A DNA stretch of 5,989 bases from Lysobacteraceae bacterium UBA6001. GTDB lineage: Bacteria; Pseudomonadota; Gammaproteobacteria; Xanthomonadales; Xanthomonadaceae. Position numbers and translations under genes: made by a program. Location of the stretch: NCBI GenBank assembly GCA_002429615.1, contig DJAN01000127.1, forward strand, positions 1-5,989, read 5' to 3'. Below the pieces are notes generated by a model, which ran no database searches, was not told the DNA's origin, and worked only from the letters and a program-made list of their open reading frames with translations. Below are positions 4,794 to 5,989 of the stretch, one piece after another; the first letter of the stretch is position 1, and the number at the start of each line of letters is the position of its first letter.

Positions 4794-5495
4794 TTACTTC
4801 ACGCTGACCAGCTTGATCTCGAACTGCACCGCCACGTTCGGCGGGAACGGCGTACGCGGATCGGCACCATAGGCCTGTTCCGGCGGCAGCGTCACTTCCC
4901 ACTTCGAACCGGCCGGCATCTGCAGCAGGGTGTCGCGCATCGCCTGCATCTCGACCTGGCTCAGCTTCATTTCCGGAATCGGCTGCGCCGGGCGCGCCTG
5001 CGCCGGACGCTGGCCGAAGGGGAACGGACCGGCCACTTCCAGCTGCACGGTGCTGGCCTGGGTCGGCTTGGCGCCGGTGCCCTTCTCCAGGATCTTGTAC
5101 TGCACGCCGCTCGGCAGCGTCTGCACGCCGGCCACGGCCTTGTTCTGCGCCAGGAACTGGGTGCTCTTGGTCTTGTTCTCGGCGGCGGCCTTGTCGTACT
5201 CGGCCTTGGCCTGCTGCGCACGAGCCTGCTCGCGCTTCTGGAACGCTTCCACCGCCGGCTTCAGCTGGTCGGCGCTGATCGCCGGCTGCTTCTTCGCGTA
5301 GGCGTCCTGCAGGCCCTTGATGACCGAGTTGATGTCCAGCTGCTCGCCGCGACCGGTCAGCTCGGCAAGATTGTTGCCGTAGTCATAACCGAAGTAGTAG
5401 CTCAGCTTGCCCTTCTCGGACGTGGTGTCCTGGGCCAGCGCATTGCCCGTCAGGGCCAGGGCCGCCACGGCGACCGCGATCGAACGCAACTTCAT
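4794..5495 (-). CDS. Exported FKBP-type peptidyl-prolyl isomerase family protein, divergent catalytic domain
   Basis: Seen: 233 residues from the ATG at 5495-5493, with GGAG about 10 bases upstream. A frame extension upstream would only add an Arg/Pro-rich stretch before the signal peptide. Residues 1-21 form a Sec signal peptide with predicted cleavage after AxA (A19-L20-A21), so the protein is periplasmic. Residues about 28-120 match the FkpA/Mip N-terminal dimerisation domain (KLSYYFGYDYGNNLAEL) and contain a long Ala/Gln/Lys-rich helix (about 80-118). Residues about 128-233 are the FKBP domain: LPSGVQYKILEKGTG, MPAGSKWEVTLPPEQAYG (193-210), PFPPNVAVQFEIKLVSV. Odd: the strand usually carrying YTGxLxDGxxFDSS is replaced by QLEVAGPFPFGQRPAQARP, and the VIPGW helix is replaced by a Met/Gln-rich segment, so several pocket residues are absent. 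Family knowledge: FkpA-like proteins combine isomerase and chaperone roles in envelope folding. Chaperone activity without isomerisation is plausible here. It is monocistronic, ending at the terminator. Confidence 0.88.
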   Translation of the reverse strand: MKLRSIAVAVAALALTGNALAQDTTSEKGKLSYYFGYDYGNNLAELTGRGEQLDINSVIKGLQDAYAKKQPAISADQLKPAVEAFQKREQARAQQAKAEYDKAAAENKTKSTQFLAQNKAVAGVQTLPSGVQYKILEKGTGAKPTQASTVQLEVAGPFPFGQRPAQARPAQPIPEMKLSQVEMQAMRDTLLQMPAGSKWEVTLPPEQAYGADPRTPFPPNVAVQFEIKLVSVK

Positions 5496-5585
5496 TGAAA
5501 AATTTCTCCAGGGTGGTGGCACAGGACGGGGCTGCCGCCTGAGGTGACGCGCTAGGATAGCGACCACTTCGAAGGTCCGCTACCA

Positions 5586-5608
5586 GCGCCGGAAACTAAG
5601 ACCGGCGC
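5586..5608. repeat. GC hairpin in the leader region of the enoyl-CoA hydratase gene
   Basis: GCGCCGG (5586-5592) and CCGGCGC (5602-5608) form a perfect 7-bp inverted repeat around a purine-rich 9-base loop (AAACTAAGA). On the plus strand it is followed by GGGTTTCGG rather than a T-run, so a classical terminator is unlikely. If transcription of the hydratase starts at the upstream -10 candidate, it would be part of the 5' leader. Confidence 0.4.
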
Positions 5609-5649
5609 GGGTTTCGGAAGTTCCCCCTTCACTATTTTTTTACTTATCT

Positions 5650-5655
5650 GGAGGT
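5650..5655 (+). promoter_or_regulatory. Strong Shine-Dalgarno of the enoyl-CoA hydratase gene
   Basis: GGAGGT lies 6 bases before the ATG at 5662 and is the best ribosome-binding site in the window. It follows a T-rich stretch (5633-5649) that is locally AT-rich in GC-rich DNA and likely to be unstructured, which fixes the start codon and suggests high expression. Confidence 0.85.
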
Positions 5656-5661
5656 TCATCC

Positions 5662-5989
5662 ATGTCCGACAGCGTCGTCGTCGCCAGCTCCGGCGGCATC
5701 CGCACGATCACCGTCAACCGCCCGGACAAGTTGAATGCGCTCGACCAGGACACCCTGCTGGCCCTGGATGCCGCCTTCGCCGATGCCGCCGGCGCCGAGG
5801 ACGTGCGCGTGGTGGTGTTGACCGGCGCCGGCCCCAAGGCGTTCGTGGCCGGCGCGGACATCTCCCAGATGACCGGCCTGCCTGCCCTTGCCGGGCGCGA
5901 TTTCGGCCAGGTCGGCCAGCGCCTGATGCGACGGATCGAACGCATGCCCAAGCCGGTGATCGCGATGATCAACGGCTATGCGCTCGGCG
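5662..5989 (+). CDS. Enoyl-CoA hydratase/isomerase (crotonase) family protein, partial (cut by the right edge)
   Basis: Seen: 109 complete codons in an open frame to the window end, from an ATG with a strong Shine-Dalgarno. The N-terminus reads IRTITVNRPDKLNAL (13-27), the standard crotonase opening. VVVLTGAGPKAFVAGADI (50-67) contains the first oxyanion-hole segment (A63-G64-A65-D66). KPVIAMINGYALG (97-109) leads into the second oxyanion segment, at which the window ends. The catalytic Glu residues of hydratases lie further downstream and cannot be checked, so the reaction (trans-2-enoyl-CoA hydration versus isomerase or another crotonase activity) is inferred from similarity. Family knowledge: stand-alone hydratases act in beta-oxidation or related acyl-CoA routes in the cytoplasm. 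It diverges from the FKBP gene, and there is no sign of an upstream partner gene. Confidence 0.92.
   Translation, partial: MSDSVVVASSGGIRTITVNRPDKLNALDQDTLLALDAAFADAAGAEDVRVVVLTGAGPKAFVAGADISQMTGLPALAGRDFGQVGQRLMRRIERMPKPVIAMINGYALG

Larger units (their letters stand above)
5496..5661. promoter_or_regulatory. Divergent intergenic region between FKBP and enoyl-CoA hydratase genes
   Basis: This 166-base gap should contain the promoters of both flanking genes. GCTAGGATAGC (5551-5561) is a 4-bp inverted repeat that gives TAnnnT -10 candidates on both strands. On the minus strand it gives TATCCT (complement of 5554-5559), which would start the FKBP mRNA near 5547 with a leader of about 50 bases. 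On the plus strand it gives TAGGAT (5553-5558). A second plus-strand candidate is TATTTT (5633-5638). No convincing -35 box is seen for any of them. The gap also holds an 8-bp palindrome CTTCGAAG (5567-5574) and a hairpin at 5586-5608. Confidence 0.4.

Noticed and set aside
3844..4872. A 342-codon plus-strand frame antisense to the DUF1289-NUDIX gene
   Set aside because: Its composition (His/Arg/Gln-rich) is typical of a shadow. It runs through the FKBP terminator hairpin and has no domain signal, while the opposite strand has clear Nudix and DUF1289 motifs.
4714..4902. N-terminal extension of the NUDIX fusion up to an ATG at 4902
   Set aside because: The extension would be translated through the FKBP terminator and into the FKBP coding region. 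The ATG at 4713 follows the purine-rich GAAGAAGAA and begins just before the DUF1289 domain.
1..5989. tRNA or rRNA genes, CRISPR arrays, insertion sequences, attachment sites, toxin-antitoxin or defence genes
   Set aside because: I looked for cloverleaf arms, repeated spacer-like units, terminal inverted repeats with transposase motifs and small paired ORFs, and saw none. Coding density is high and composition looks uniform, apart from the short T-rich leader near 5633-5649.

Overview
The window is compact, GC-rich bacterial chromosome with no mobile elements, CRISPR arrays or RNA genes that I can see. Gene content and order (enoyl-CoA hydratase, FKBP, NUDIX, mercaptopyruvate sulfurtransferase, DUF1684 lipoprotein, AmpD-like amidase, MOSC) and the protein sequences suggest a gammaproteobacterium of the Xanthomonadaceae (Xanthomonas/Stenotrophomonas/Lysobacter/Luteimonas group). 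This placement is inference from family resemblance, not a search result. Nine coding regions are supported: seven complete and two cut by the window edges.

Layout, left to right. (1) Positions 1-1384, minus strand: a tightly coupled three-gene operon, transcribed in the order MOSC protein, small alpha/beta hydrolase, GNAT acetyltransferase. The first two overlap by 4 bases, the last two are 2 bases apart, and the acetyltransferase runs off the left edge. (2) Positions 1385-1407: a 23-base divergent promoter whose core is a perfect 10-bp palindrome. It reads as an extended -10 box on both strands and would give leaderless or nearly leaderless mRNAs both ways. (3) Positions 1408-1965, plus strand: a cytoplasmic AmpD-like peptidoglycan-recycling amidase. 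(4) Positions 1975-4713, minus strand: an operon transcribed as DUF1289-NUDIX fusion, SseA-type sulfurtransferase, DUF1684 lipoprotein. It converges on the amidase with only 9 bases between stop codons. (5) Positions 4741-4773: a strong rho-independent terminator for the next gene. (6) Positions 4794-5495, minus strand: an exported FKBP-family protein whose catalytic half-domain looks degenerate. (7) Positions 5496-5661: a divergent intergenic region with a hairpin, a T-rich leader and a strong Shine-Dalgarno. (8) Position 5662 to the right edge, plus strand: the N-terminal part of an enoyl-CoA hydratase.

Most of this is housekeeping metabolism: CoA-nucleotide hydrolysis, sulfur transfer, cell-wall recycling, envelope folding and fatty-acyl-CoA hydration. 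I see no defence or secondary-metabolism system. The points most worth a second look are the palindromic bidirectional leaderless promoter, the DUF1289-NUDIX fusion, and the FKBP protein that appears to have lost most of its prolyl-isomerase pocket.
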